The notes below the pieces were generated by a model, which saw only the letters and a list, made by a program, of their open reading frames with translations, was not told the DNA's origin and made no database searches. From assembly GCA_036937835.1 (NCBI GenBank), contig CM072877.1:16670001-16734000 (forward strand): a stretch of 64,000 nucleotides of DNA, read 5' to 3'. Numbering within the stretch: position 1 is the first letter of the stretch; each line of letters begins with the position of its first letter. Shown piece after piece: positions 13,201 to 25,782 of this stretch. The stretch is from Pampus argenteus. Lineage: Eukaryota > Chordata > Actinopteri > Scombriformes > Stromateidae. The translations under genes and the position numbers were made by a program.

Positions 13201-15500
13201 ACTGATAAACTGGAAAAAAAACAAGCAATTAAAAATAAAATAAAAAAAAGTGTCACCAAGGTTATCTAACCACAAACACACATACAACGACCAGAATTAA
13301 ATGTTTATGTGCGGCCTGCGTCTTATGTGTGTGTGTGTGTGTGTGAGAGCTAAATGACATTCACAGCAAAGCCGAGCAGCGCCTTAAGTCAGCAGAACTG
13401 TCAGTTCGTCCATCAGTTGAGTGTCTATTTTATGACAGGCTGTAACGCAGAAGGAGACCCCAGCAGCTCGGCCTATCACAGCCACTGTCACTGTAGGAGA
13501 TCACATCAATAAAGGTCCTATCCATGTACAGTCTGTTACATGTAAAAACACAGAACATGTCTGACAGTCAAAACACATGTTCTTCATTCACATACCGCTT
13601 TGAAGCCTACAGTAAAAGCTTCACCAGGAAACCACAAGAGGACAAACCCTAATACATATTTCCTTGCCTTTTTTTTTTTTCTCCTTTCACATATGCCCGA
13701 AACTCCCCTCTCGCCTTCACTTACAAAAGCACGTAAACTCAGCAAGATGTACTCTTCAGCTACATCTGGATCCAGTCTTGTGCCAATCTGACAAGCAGCA
13801 AGCTACGGCAAGACGTCTGGCAACTGCAGTCACAAAAACACTGTGGGCTTAGCGGCAGGAAAGGTTAACGAAGATACAGATACCGCTTCAAAGCAAAAAA
13901 ACGCACTGAAATGACCTCTGAAGTGAGAAGTTCAGGGACAGAAACGGATGAGGAGGGTGAGAAAGTGAAGATTCTCTAAAGAGTTTCGGTGGTTGGATCT
14001 ATTTTTGCTCTGTGTATGTACACGCAGTTACAGGGTTGGAAGGGTTTTTTGTTTTTTTTTTCCCCCAGTTGCTGCTGAATAGAGGCATGCATGCACGGTT
14101 AAAAAAAAAAAGAAAAAAAAAAGGAGGAGATGGAGGACGCTGTCAACCTGAGTGGACTGATTAATGAACAGCGCGCATTTCAAAGCTCACTAATCCAGGC
14201 CGTCAACGTTAATCTTCCCCCTCCTACATTGCAAATAGGCCCCTTATCTCTACGCGTATTGTTGGGTCTGCATCACAAACACCAAACCATAGTAACATGC
14301 TCTAATCGCACGTTGCCCTGCGTTAGTTAGCCTGATGATAAATGGGCCTCTCTCTCTTCCCTCGCGAACCAGTAACGTACTTAAAAACGTCTCTGCCAGC
14401 ACATGCCTTTCCTTAAATGAACTACAAATGTTCCGTTATGGATTGACGAGCTGGCTCAAGCGACCCAATGCAACGAGGTTAGTTTTCCACTGCATCAGAA
14501 TTTGCTGTCAGATTCTTAGAAAGCACAGCGTTGACCTTTTGTGTGATTTTTTCTTTTTTTTTTTTTTGGTTTTATTCAGGTCATCCAGTCATTGTCTGTT
14601 TAGATTGTTGGTTTGTAGTATGTTTTTATTGCCTGCTAGATTTATTCATTTCCCTCTCTGGCTGTTTGGCTGTTCTTGATCAGAGCCAAAGCCAGTGTTT
14701 CATTGCAAGTGTCACTATTTACTATAATCATATTCACACTGCAAGCGGTTTGAAAGGAGCAGAGCCAGGAGTTCAGCGACAGTCTCTCTCTCTGATTTGC
14801 TGTCCCTGAACAACATCAAGAATCCGACTTGAATCTTGATTTCTTTCCTGTCAAGCTCACGACTGCGGCACGCTCGAAACTGTCTACACGTGTACTATAG
14901 ACACACATACATATGGTGCAAATCATGAACAGACACGCATCCACCTGCAACCGCCGAACCGAGCGGAGCAGACGAAAATCACCACATAATTGGTTCCAGT
15001 TGTTCATTCTATACATTTCTGCTTTCACCTGCGACTCAGGACTGCTTGCTGTCAAGTGAGGATATCTGCTAACTGGCGGTCTGTTGACTTTGTTAGATAA
15101 GGCTTAGTCACCACGACGCAGTGTCCAAAAACACTGATACGTTCAACCTGAAACGTCTGGAGATTAGTGCTGATCGTGACACCCTGAGATATGTTTTAGG
15201 ATATATCAGAATGTTGTATACTGAACCACGATTGGCTCCAGGTTAGTTGTGATGATAAACTCTGATTTAAAGTGAGCACAGAGACACTTTCCCTCTTCAA
15301 CAACTCTGCTCAAACATCCGAGCGAACTAAGAATAAGCTGAACACATTTTTTCTTTCTCTTTCATTTGTACTGTGAGATGTCTGTCACAGTCAGTATGTG
15401 TGTGTTTTAATTCCTGGAGGAGAAAAAGAGGGCAGATCAAGGGTAGATAAAGCTACCTCGGGACAAACTTACTCAGTCAAACATGTGGAAACACTACATC

Positions 15501-15502
<2 letters not shown>

Positions 15503-15539
<37 letters not shown>
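15503..15539. repeat. GT microsatellite
   Basis: About 18 pure GT units. Shorter GT or CA runs also occur at 8786-8811, 13325-13346 and 22018-22046. Confidence 0.95.
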
Positions 15540-15543
<4 letters not shown>

Positions 15544-17021
15544 CACATGTGATTATGCACGTGAAAGCAGGTTACTAACTGCATGTGTCCTTATGAAGCA
15601 GCTCAAATGTGTTGGGTCTTCTGGTCATGGATCTCTGCAGTACAATGAATGATACACAGACTTCTCAGCAGCAGCAGCCCCCTTTACTTGAGAGTCTTTC
15701 ATATCTCCTCAGTATAGCGGAGAATCTATTTCCCCTCTGCAGTATCACTTCAGGCTCAGCTCTGATTGATTGTTAGTTAGTGTCTAAGAGACCGTCTGCC
15801 AGGAAGCCTTATGATGTGACTCTGTGTCCACAGCAGACAGAATGGACACAAGCTCTTCTCTTTCACGACGGGAGGATAAATCAAGCTAACAAGAAAGGAT
15901 GTGTAATTTGAAAGTAAGCGCTTGGCACAGAGCGGACCAATTCTTGCCCCTGCCTGCACCCTGAATTCGGTATTATTTGGAAAGAGACCTGGCAGCCTGG
16001 AGGGAGCACACAAGTCTCAACATCACACACACACACACATATATATACTGAGACAAACTTATCAGCTACGGGAGCAATGAAGCAGAATTCACAAGTAAAT
16101 TTGCACTTCAGCACACCTCCACAGATCGTCTGAAATAGCAGGAAATCAAAGTGGAGGTTGGAGGGATGTGAGGGCTGATATGACCAGAACAAGATAATAC
16201 AAATCAAGACAATGAAAACACCCCTAAAGCTCATTAAATTTTACCGTTACCAACACAGTTCTTCACAAACAGTCCCCAGCTAGGAAGTCTTGCAGCCGGT
16301 GAGTGATTATGTAAAGAGGAAGGAACTAGTGAGCACTTTTATGTAATACTAGCATACTAGTCTGAACCACGTTAAACAAACTACTGATGGATGACTTACA
16401 CCATGGACCACACGGGGAGCAAACCAGGTTAAAACATCTCAGGTGGTGCGCAGTCGGTATCGTCCTGTTGGAGGCCACATATCTGGGGAAAAACCTCCAG
16501 GAGGTTTGCCAAAACCCAACTGCACCACGCTGAGAAGTCAGATGAGCTGCACATTATGTGGTCTAACTGTCACCAAGACCCCTGCCTTCATGTGTCTGTC
16601 ACCTCAGGGTGGGTGTAAATATACAGGCGTCCAGCTGGGCCTCAGAGACATAAGACTACAGCAGGTGATTTGACTGCACCTTGGAGTAAAAAAACTAGTC
16701 ATATAAATGTATCTCTTGTAGTTTGTTTTTTTAATTAAAATATGCATATTCTCTCTATGGCGCATGTTTGAACAGCATCCTGGTCGCTGGGCTGCCCAAT
16801 CAACACCTAATTTCCATCCTGCCACTAAACAGATCTGTCAATATTGCAGTCAAGTGCAGACCAAACGTATCCATGCGTAACGCATCCAGGTCTGATAATA
16901 CATGTGAACGATAAGATGAACAAAAGCAATTTCATCCAGACAGGTGGAAATCTGAGACATGAATACACAGCTTCCTGGATGCATCAGAGCCCATGTTTCA
17001 GGGCATCCCTCCTAATCTATG

Positions 17022-17033
17022 CACACACACACA

Positions 17034-17069
<36 letters not shown>
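17022..17069. repeat. CA microsatellite
   Basis: About 24 CA units with one AGAC interruption. Confidence 0.95.
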
Positions 17070-17071
<2 letters not shown>

Positions 17072-17182
17072 ATCCTGGCAAATTCACCACTCCACAAGGT
17101 GAAAGACACAATATAGAAACTCATTTTGTGGCCGCTTCTATGTATTTTATATCTATATTTTCATCTCCCTCTTGTCCCAGAC

Positions 17183-17229
17183 AAAAAAAAAAAAAAAAAG
17201 ACATGCCCCCCCCCCCCCCCCCCCTCCCC
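17183..17229. repeat. poly-A run followed by 19-base poly-C run
   Basis: 17 A at 17183-17199, then 19 C at 17206-17224 and CCCC at 17226-17229. The minus strand is therefore a long G-run that could form a quadruplex. Confidence 0.95.
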
Positions 17230-17246
17230 AAAAACAGTGGACCTAC

Positions 17247-17344
17247 CTGGTAATCTCGAAGCTGCAACCTTTCCGAAGGAGCAAGGCTCTCTTCCGCATG
17301 ATGCCTTTGTCTCTGCCGAGGTACACATTTTTATCTGAATTCAT
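17247..17344 (-). CDS. possible first coding exon of an unidentified minus-strand gene
   Basis: The minus strand has an ATG at 17344 and reads MNSDKNVYLGRDKGIMRKRA, then LLLRKGCSFEIT, before a near-perfect splice donor (CCAG then GTAGGT), leaving a phase-2 end. Upstream, 17400-17720 holds more than a dozen CpGs, far above the surrounding DNA, which would suit a promoter and 5' UTR. The start context is weak, with C at -3. I do not recognise the protein and could not find a following exon. It could be chance. Confidence 0.27.
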
Positions 17345-17399
17345 GGGTGCTGTGGAAACACCGGTGCTTTCTTTCCAAGAGGAGAAAAATAAAAAGTCA

Positions 17400-17745
17400 A
17401 AAATCGAGCAGTGGACCGCGAGAGGCGGAAGCAACACACAGACAGGCTGGCTGAGAGAAAAACACAAAAAACAAAAATCCTTTGACGCTCAACAGAAAAG
17501 TCCTGCAGACTTTTCTCCTCCCTCAGGCTTGACAAAAGACGTGTGTGTTGCAGCTTTCAGAGGTGCATGGTCCCGGAGAGGTCGGTGTCTCCATGCGGGC
17601 TTTGTGGAGCAGGCTGCTGCTGCAGTTGTCAACCTGAGCGGTGCTGAGGACTCTCCGCGTCTCCAGAGATCCTGTGAGGAGCCCACAGCGCTCCTTCAGC
17701 TTCAACCCGGCACTGAGAGGCTGGTCGGCGGCAGTGACTTCATTA
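17400..17745. promoter_or_regulatory. CpG-richer block, possible promoter
   Basis: CpG dinucleotides cluster here in ordinary mixed sequence, between a poly-C tract and a long GA repeat, while flanking DNA is CpG-poor. On the minus strand it would lie directly upstream of the possible exon at 17247-17344. I see no clear TATA box. Confidence 0.3.
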
Positions 17746-17746
17746 G

Positions 17747-17820
<74 letters not shown>

Positions 17821-18167
17821 GGAGAGGGAGAGGGAGAGGGAGAGAGAGAGAGAGAGGGGGGGGGGGAGAGAGAGAGAGAGGGGGGGGGGGAGAGAGAGAG
17901 GGACACAGAGAGAGAGAGGGAGAGAGAGAGAGAAAGAGACAGAGAGAGAGAGACACAGACAGAGAGAGAGAGACAGGGAAAGAGAGAGAGACACAGAGAG
18001 AGAGAGAGAGGGTGAGAGAGATAGAGAGAGAGACAGGGAAAGAGAGAGAGACACAGAGAGAGAGGGGGGGGGAGAGAGAGAGAGGGACACAGAGGGAGAG
18101 AGAGAGAGAAAGAGACAGAGAGAGAGAGACACAGAGAGAGCGAAAGAGAGAGAGAGAGAGAGAGAGA
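17746..18167. repeat. GA/CT-rich microsatellite tract, about 420 bp
   Basis: Nearly pure purine on the plus strand: GA runs with interspersed GAGACACAGA and poly-G patches (17856-17864, 17881-17890, 18065-18072). Its overlapping ORFs encode only Arg/Glu or Ser/Leu repeats and are not genes. Confidence 0.95.
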
Positions 18168-18172
18168 TTGTC

Positions 18173-18403
18173 TTGGGCTGCAACAAACGATTGTTTTCTC
18201 AATTAATAAATCTAATGTTAAGATATTCAGTTTACTGTCCTGTATAACAAAGAAAAACACAGCAGTTTAAGAGGCTGGATGTGAGTGTGTGACATGTTTG
18301 GCTTTTCTGCTTGAAATATGGCTAAATATAATTAATAAATTATCAGAATAGTTGCCGATAAATTTTCTGTCAATGGATTAATCGACTAATCGTTGCAGAT
18401 CTA
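18173..18403 (+). mobile_element. AGGGCTGCAAC-family element, near full length
   Basis: It starts GGGCTGCAACAAACGATTGT and ends ATTAATCGACTAATCGTTGC followed by AGATCTA, an imperfect terminal inverted repeat. At about 230 bp it fits a miniature inverted-repeat element. It begins right where the GA tract ends. Confidence 0.65.
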
Positions 18404-21400
18404 CAGTTTTCCATCAGATTACATGTAGGATCTGGATCTATATCTTGGTGAAATTGACCATTTTTGTTTTGATGCAATAGCACAGCAGCTTTTCAGGTCA
18501 ATCCTCTTCAAACCAGACTTGAACTCAAAGCACAAAAAAAACATGTTTTTATTTTTTAATCTGTATACACCTCTTTTGGATAGTGTAACTGTATTTGTGC
18601 TGAGTATATCTGAGTTGTTAGCAGTATCACACTGGATTTATCTAACAATCACTGTTCATTAAATTCATCTAACAGAACAAAAAGACAAAAAAAAAATCAT
18701 ATTAGTTTTGTAAAAAAAAATATATATATATATTATAAAACACTTACCTTAAATTGGCAGTATTGCAAAGCCATTAGTGGAGTATTAACTTACATCTTTA
18801 TATTCAATAAGCCTTCTGAAACTGAAGAAGGTGTGTCTGTGAAAGCTGCATCGAACCCAGAGGATCTTCTGGTTCATTTGAAGAGTGGTAAAGATGGATC
18901 AATCAGGTTGAGTTAAAAGTACAACTAACTAATAATCAAACTAAATATCACAGCTCAAAATGTGCTCTACAGCTCTGAGCACAGTTTACTCTGGTGAAAA
19001 ACAACACTCAGCTGTGGGTGGTATAGATTAGTTGATTAGCTCCAAAAATACAATGGTGTGCATCATGTCCGTGCTTCATTAGGGTCTATTTATCTGTCTA
19101 ACTACCCCTACCTCTTTCTATTAAGTGGAATCTGCTCATCTCTAGCTCATCTTTTTGTAAAGGTTGTACTGTGTTTTACAGTCGGGAACAGTCTCAGTCT
19201 CAGTGTGAAATTGAAGATATACGTAGGTTTAACTGCTGGAAATACTGTAACCGTTCAGACATTAGTCTTGCGAAAGCTACTGTGGCTGCAGAAAAAAAAA
19301 AAGAAAAAAAAAAGTAGTTTCACTTTTGCTGAACAGCAACTGTTGTGGTCAAATGTAGCATTTAATGTTGAATCATCACACACGGACTTTAGACAGAAAT
19401 GTAGATGAGGATCTGTTGGCGAATAATAACTCACAAGGAAAACAGGACGATATAAAGAACTACTTTATGATCAGTTAAGTTAAGATTGTTGGTATATTTC
19501 ACCCTCTAAAAGAGGGGAAAGTAAGATGATAACTCCACCTATGCACACACACACACAGAGTCAGAAAAAAAGTACATTTGTCTAGTTTGTCAGCTCACTG
19601 TTTAGACGGGAGATTCTCTCAACATGACTCACAGCTGCATTCAAAGACTCAGACATGTTTCTGTGGTCGGGAAGACTTCGGTTGTGTTTCTCAAACCTTC
19701 TGACTCACTGTGATCCAATAACACTCCTGCTTCTAACTACATCATCCTATAGTGACACAGGCACCTTTAAATAGTCACTGACACCACCGACAGCAGAATA
19801 CAGTGAGCTTCACTTCATGATTTTAGAGAGACTCAACATCTAATCATCGTCTGCCATTAACAAGGATACGTATTTATTTTGCTTAACAGAAACAAAAATG
19901 TTCTCCACATGTATCATACCTCAGTGTTGAATATCTTCTAAAAAAAAAACTACTTTTACTGAGAGATGACAAGTGAGATTATGTAAAGTTTGTGTAGCTC
20001 TTTTCTGTATTTACTGAATGGAGGATGGAGGACAATAAAAAGGTCTTACAGGTGTGTAAGTTTAATTGAGTTTAATGAAATCATTTTCTGGCCTTTAGAG
20101 AGTCCGGTGTTGCTGCTGATTGTGGGAAGCAGGAACAAAAAACAGATGACAGAATTATGCAAAATAACTAATATTATACCGCAGCTTTGATGTGTGCATG
20201 AATTAGTTTATTGTTTTATTATCTGATCCCATAAACTGAAAATGAATTATCTTAAATTGACTGCATTAACCGATTTAGAAGCGACGACGAGCTGATGTGT
20301 TGAACATGTTGCTTATTTACATATTAGCCTTCATCTGGTCACCTGATGAAGTAAGTCAGTTCAATTACAAATCTCAAAAACTTGAATGGGCACGTCGCCA
20401 CTGTGTATACCCGACTCCCTCTAACCTGCTGATGGAGATAGTTGTATTGATAGAGAGAGAAAAGTACAATCTACATGAATATGGAGCCTCCTCTATAACT
20501 CCTCCCCTCCCGTCTCAGCTGCCTGTAAATGGACTGATTCATCTGTGTCTTGCTGACCTGAGCAATAAAGACAGAGCAAGGTGGAGAGCGGAGCCGCAAG
20601 ATGTTTCCAAACCACAGCAAAGGTGAGTCTATCAATGACACCGGATCCGGTGCCAACACACCACAGCATCCCAAAAAATCTAAAATACAGCACGGTGACA
20701 TTTAAGAAAATGATGCCAACATTGGCACATTTAGAAGGGGGGGTGCAGGGTTTTTGGCGGCTGCCAACGAGGGCACAAGTGTCAGCAGCCTGTCATCCCC
20801 TGAGGAGACTCAATAGGCAGTAGTGTACAGAGATAAGAGGCATGTGCCAAATACCACTGCAGAGATGCTTTCAGTAGTAATACAGAGAGAGAAACTGCAA
20901 TATTGTTCTGAGTCATACTGAATTGCTTTTCAGCACTCTGAAACCTGAAGCGAGGGATTGTGGGTTAAAGCAGTGGCTCCAAGAAAGCAAATTTAAAAAG
21001 GAAGCATTGAAGCACTTCTGACCCCTCATCAGATTATGGCCATTGTGTTGACATGATTTTACGAGCAGCTCAACCAAAGAGTGATTTCTCTTCACTGGAC
21101 TGATTCATCTGAAGGATTTTTTGAGGTTAAAGTATTCAGGATTTTATTTTCTTCTTTCTTATCCCCTTAATTATCTTGGGTACCCTCAGACTTAGTGTTA
21201 AATTAAGCCTTTGTTTCAACCGTTTACATATGACATTCACTTAAATGTCAAGTGACAATTTTGCTTTATAATGATACTTGACAATTCAGGGTCAATCTAC
21301 TTATGGATCATTAGTTACACCACCAGTTAAGTGCTTTGAAAAACCCATAGAAATGTTAAAGGGGAGGTATCATGCCCTTTTCCTGCTCTATATTTATATT

Positions 21401-22016
21401 GCAGGGCTCTACTGGAATATCTTTGCATGATTCACAGTCCAAAAAAAACCCCTCCTTGTTTATCTTATACTGGCTTTGAAGTCAGTTTGACATAGTGACC
21501 AAACCATGTAATCACAACTTTCAGGTCTGTCGCATGATGCACGCTGGTTCAAAAAGCATTTTTCTTATACACAATCATCGGAAAAGGAGTGACTGTAGGA
21601 GACTCGGAAGACTACGTGGAAAGAAATCCTATAATTTCCCCCTTCTTTACTAAAAATATACACTTTCTAAAATACATCCATACATGTTTGAACCCAAAAA
21701 CAAACTGAAATATTCTGATATGCGAACAATCTGTGAAACAACATTAGCAACAAAGGCTACATAATGGACACCTATTTGTGGGAATTTGCAGGCTGAAGCC
21801 TTGATTGCAGCAGTTTTACATACATTCACCTCAAGTTTAGGAACTGTGGAACCATCATTTAACATCATAACAATATATTAATGACAGTAATCAATTAAAT
21901 GCATCATATATCCCCTTTAAAAATGAATAAGACCTTGCTGACAGTGCCCTACAATATGATAATAATATTTATTCAAATTGATTCATGGGAGGCTCTCAGC
22001 TAAAGATCAACTGTTA

Positions 22017-22049
<33 letters not shown>

Positions 22050-23798
22050 GGACTGAGTATGAACAGGTGCAGGGGTGTCTTTGAGGTTGACGTCGTTCAT
22101 TCAGGCTGAGGAAAAAGACTTCAAGGGCATTGTTGGCGTGATGCAGGACAACCTTTTGTTTACTTCCTTTTCATTCTGCTGCCTGGCACTCAGATACGCC
22201 CACACACACACATACACACACACACAAACCCTACACAAATCTTACCGAACAAGATCACACACCTTTCCCTCTACTTCACACCGACATAATCAGAGAATCA
22301 CATCAAACATTGTAAACACGATCATAAGGAAATTTCTTTTAGAGGAAAATCTATAGCGGGAGAGTCATTAAGTGCTACATACAGTACATGCATACCCGTT
22401 ACACGTTTCTTCAAAGACATTCAGAGACTTTCTGTCCTCTGGTAATGAACATCAGCTACACAGAGTCAAATAAATACGCCCACAAAGACCTCCACTACAC
22501 TTTTGCTCTTTTGACAGCAACTAATTGCACCTTAAACACATCATGTAGATGCAAAGTCAGAGCAATCAGCCAGACAGCCTTGATAAAATGTTTGAATACT
22601 GATGCCCTGTAGTTAGTTTTTCTCTCAACTTGCAGCTGAAGACAATTTTGTCATCTGTTTTGCTGTTGACAGGCCTGTTTGGGCACCTCAGGATATAAGA
22701 GCGTCCTCTAAAAAAATGAAATAGTCTGAATCCGTTTTACACCACCCGCTGAGGAGAGAAACTATTCTGCGCCGAGTGTCTTTTATCTTTTCTCAAAAGT
22801 TTACTCCATTTATTTTCAGCTGTTTTAAGGGTGGGTATAGTACACGTGAATCAAATGTGAATTGTGTAATGTCCTCTATTTAATCTCTGCCGTCCTGCGG
22901 AAGCACACAGCCGTCTGTGTTCCCATTTGTTAGTGTAATTATTAGGAATCGAAGCCCTTTAACATCTTGCACCAGGATCAACCTAAACTACTCCTTCACT
23001 ACGCCACTTTCTCAGACCCTTTATTGTATTTTTGTGCCGTCTTATAACCGTCCCCTTACATATAGTAGTTTTGACACCTTCTAAAGAAGGTGGGCAGGTT
23101 ATTTTTAAAGGCTTGTTTTACCTTACCCTCTTGTCCTTTGACGAGGTTCTGTTAACCTGCAAATAAATGAAAAAGGATAGACTACTTTCAATAAAACTTC
23201 TACTCACTCGGTTCTTCTCCAGAAGAGTTTGATTTACAAGTGAGATGCTGCTGAGCGTATTTCACAATGACATCTGTATTTTCACTAAATCTCAATCTGT
23301 CATTAAACACAGCTGCCCGGTATTTATTGGAAGGACTGTGTTTCAGTGAAATTATTATTTTAGTTTTGGAAGCATTACAATATATATATATATAAAAAGA
23401 TCCATCAGTCCAGTCTGCAAATTCCTAAGCATTGTGGGTCTGTGTAACTGATCTGACTGAAGAGACATGACCACCAATATGGTTTATATAATAATATATA
23501 GGATTAAAAATAAAAGGAGAAAGGACACAACCCTGCAATGAGCCACTGGGAAGTGCAATTTTTCCCGTTTGCATTTCCAGAAAACGTCTCTATATCTCGT
23601 GGAGTTGATGATTGATTTACCTTTCACTGCAGGACTTCTGGATTGGATAAGGTTGTGCAGGTGTTTGTGACACTACATCCACCCCTTGTGTCTATTTGAG
23701 GGTCAAAGCTTGAACTCTCATCCGCAGCAGGATGGAGAGTAGGACACAACAATTACAATCTGGTGCTCTGTGATCACAGATGTCCACTTAATGACTGT
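18404..23798. other. non-coding stretch
   Basis: AT-rich sequence holding the TIR element at 21356-21920 and small CA runs. No exon with convincing borders and family resemblance is visible. Confidence 0.65.
21356..21920. mobile_element. 565-bp non-autonomous DNA element with TIRs (TTAAAGGGG family)
   Basis: The left end reads TTAAAGGGGAGGTATCATGC. The right end is its imperfect inverse, GCATCATATATCCCCTTTAA. The pentamer AAATG lies just outside both ends (21351-21355 and 21921-21925) and could be a target duplication. Alternatively, the terminal TTAAs are a piggyBac-style TTAA duplication. There is no transposase ORF inside. Other fragments in the window share its internal sequence. Confidence 0.75.
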
Positions 23799-23809
23799 GA
23801 GTGAGTGTG

Positions 23810-23841
<32 letters not shown>

Positions 23842-23858
23842 TGAGTGAGTGAGAGAGA
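23799..23858. repeat. GT/GTGC/GTGA compound microsatellite
   Basis: A GT run, four to five GTGC units and GTGA units, lying 120 bp before the 21-bp minisatellite. Confidence 0.9.
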
Positions 23859-23978
23859 ATCTGTGTATATTATCATGTATTTATTTACATGATTATTTGG
23901 TAGTATTGAGAAGCATATGACGTTATTTTAACTTTTGTTGTTTAAGGCTGTAATAAATGGCTAGGCAAATCTATACAG

Positions 23979-25780
23979 GTGTACAATAGAGATAAAGAGA
24001 ATGACAATAGAGATAAAGAGAATGAAAATAGAGATAACAGGAATGACATTAGAGATAAAGAGAATGACAATAGAGATAAAGAGAATGACAATAGAGATAA
24101 AGAGAATGACAATAGAGATAACAGGAATGACAATAGAGATAAAGAGAATGACAATAGAGATAACAGGAATGACAATAGAGATAAAGAGAATGACAATAGA
24201 GATAACAGGAATGACAATAGAGATAAAGAGAATGACAATAGAGATAAAGAGAATGACAATAGAGATAACAGGAATGACAATAGAGATAAAGAGAATGACA
24301 ATAGAGATAAAGAGAATGACAATAGAGATAACAGGAATGACAATAGAAATAACAGGAATGACATTAGAGATAAAGAGAATGACAATAGAGATAAAGAGAA
24401 TGACAATAGAGATAACAGGAATGACATTAGAGATAAAGAGAATGACAATAGAGATAACAGGAATGACATTAGAGATAACAGGAATGACAATAGAGATAAA
24501 GAGAATGACAATAGAGATAAAGAGAATGACAATAGAGATAACAGGAATGACATTAGAGATAAAGAGAATGACAATAGAGATAAAGAGAATGACAATAGAG
24601 ATAAAGAGAATGACAATAGAGATAACAGGAATGACAATAGAGATAAAGAGAATGACAATAGAGATAACAGGAATGACAATAGAGATAAAGAGAATGACAA
24701 TAGAGATAACAGGAATGACAATAGAGATAAAGAGAATGACAATAGAGATAAAGAGAATGACAATAGAGATAACAGGAATGACAATAGAGATAAAGAGAAT
24801 GACAATAGAGATAAAGAGAATGACAATAGAGATAAAGAGAATGACAATAGAGATAACAGGAATGACAATAGAAATAACAGGAATGACATTAGAGATAAAG
24901 AGAATGACAATAGAGATAAAGAGAATGACAATAGAGATAACAGGAATGACATTAGAGATAAAGAGAATGACAATAGAGATAACAGGAATGACATTAGAGA
25001 TAACAGGAATGACAATAGAGATAAAGAGAATGACAATAGAGATAAAGAGAATGACAATAGAGATAACAGGAATGACAATAGAGATAAAGAGAATGACAAT
25101 AGAGATAACAGGAATGACAATAGAGATAAAGAGAATGACAATAGAGATAACAGGAATGACAATAGAGATAAAGAGAATGACAATAGAGATAAAGAGAATG
25201 ACAATAGAGATAACAGGAATGACAATAGAGATAAAGAGAATGACAATAGAGATAAAGAGAATGACAATAGAGATAAAGAGAATGACAATAGAGATAACAG
25301 GAATGACAATAGAAATAACAGGAATGACATTAGAGATAAAGAGAATGACAATAGAGATAAAGAGAATGACAATAGAGATAAAGAGAATGACAATAGAGAT
25401 AAAGAGAATGACAATAGAGATAACAGGAATGACAATAGAAATAACAGGAATGACATTAGAGATAACAGAATGACATTAGAGATAAAGAGAGTGACAATAG
25501 AGATAACAGGAATGACATTAGAGATAAAGAGAGTGACAATAGAGATAACAGGAATGACAATAGAAATAACAGGAATGACATTAGAGATAACGGAATGACA
25601 ATAGAGATAAAGAGAATAAAAATAGAGATAAATAGAATAAAAATAGAAATAAAGATAATGACAATAGAGATAACAGGAATGACATTAGAGATAACGGGAA
25701 TCACAATAGAGATAACAGGAATAACAATGGAGATAATGGGAATGACAATAGAGATAACAGAATGACAATAGAGATAACAA
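23979..25780. repeat. 21-bp minisatellite, about 85 units, with higher-order blocks
   Basis: The unit is AATGACAATAGAGATAAAGA plus G, with variants ending AACAGG and variants having ATT for AAT. The first 72 units (23979-25490) are nearly perfect; after 25490 the array decays with small indels. The order of five unit types repeats: units 4-27 (24042-24545, 504 bp) recur as units 28-52 (24546-25070, 525 bp, one extra unit), with a partial third copy to 25490. Because 21 is divisible by three, the array is open in two plus frames and one minus frame (490-539 codons). I regard these as non-coding. Confidence 0.95.
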
Positions 25781-25782
25781 CT

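Larger units (their letters stand above)
1..17170. other. non-coding stretch with microsatellites and repeat relics
   Basis: Apart from the listed repeats I see no coding sequence. The open frames here are short, lack splice-consistent partners and resemble no family I know. 5095-5330 is unusually rich in TTAAGG-type words in both orientations. In a teleost this is most simply intergenic DNA downstream of nos1ap. Confidence 0.65.

Noticed and set aside
14130..14330. 66-codon ORF beginning MEDAVNLSGLINEQRAF
   Set aside because: It looks protein-like at the start but has no domain or exon partner and runs into ordinary sequence. A conserved non-coding element cannot be excluded but cannot be shown here.
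17172..18206. 344-codon plus-strand ORF and 245-codon minus-strand ORF
   Set aside because: Most of the length is GA/CT microsatellite coding for Arg/Glu or Ser/Leu repeats. There is no domain, and frames are open on both strands as expected for such a tract.
23942..25598. 490-539-codon ORFs as a real repetitive protein
   Set aside because: They are by-products of a stop-free 21-bp unit. Three frames are equally open, and no splice, promoter or conserved flanking coding sequence is seen.
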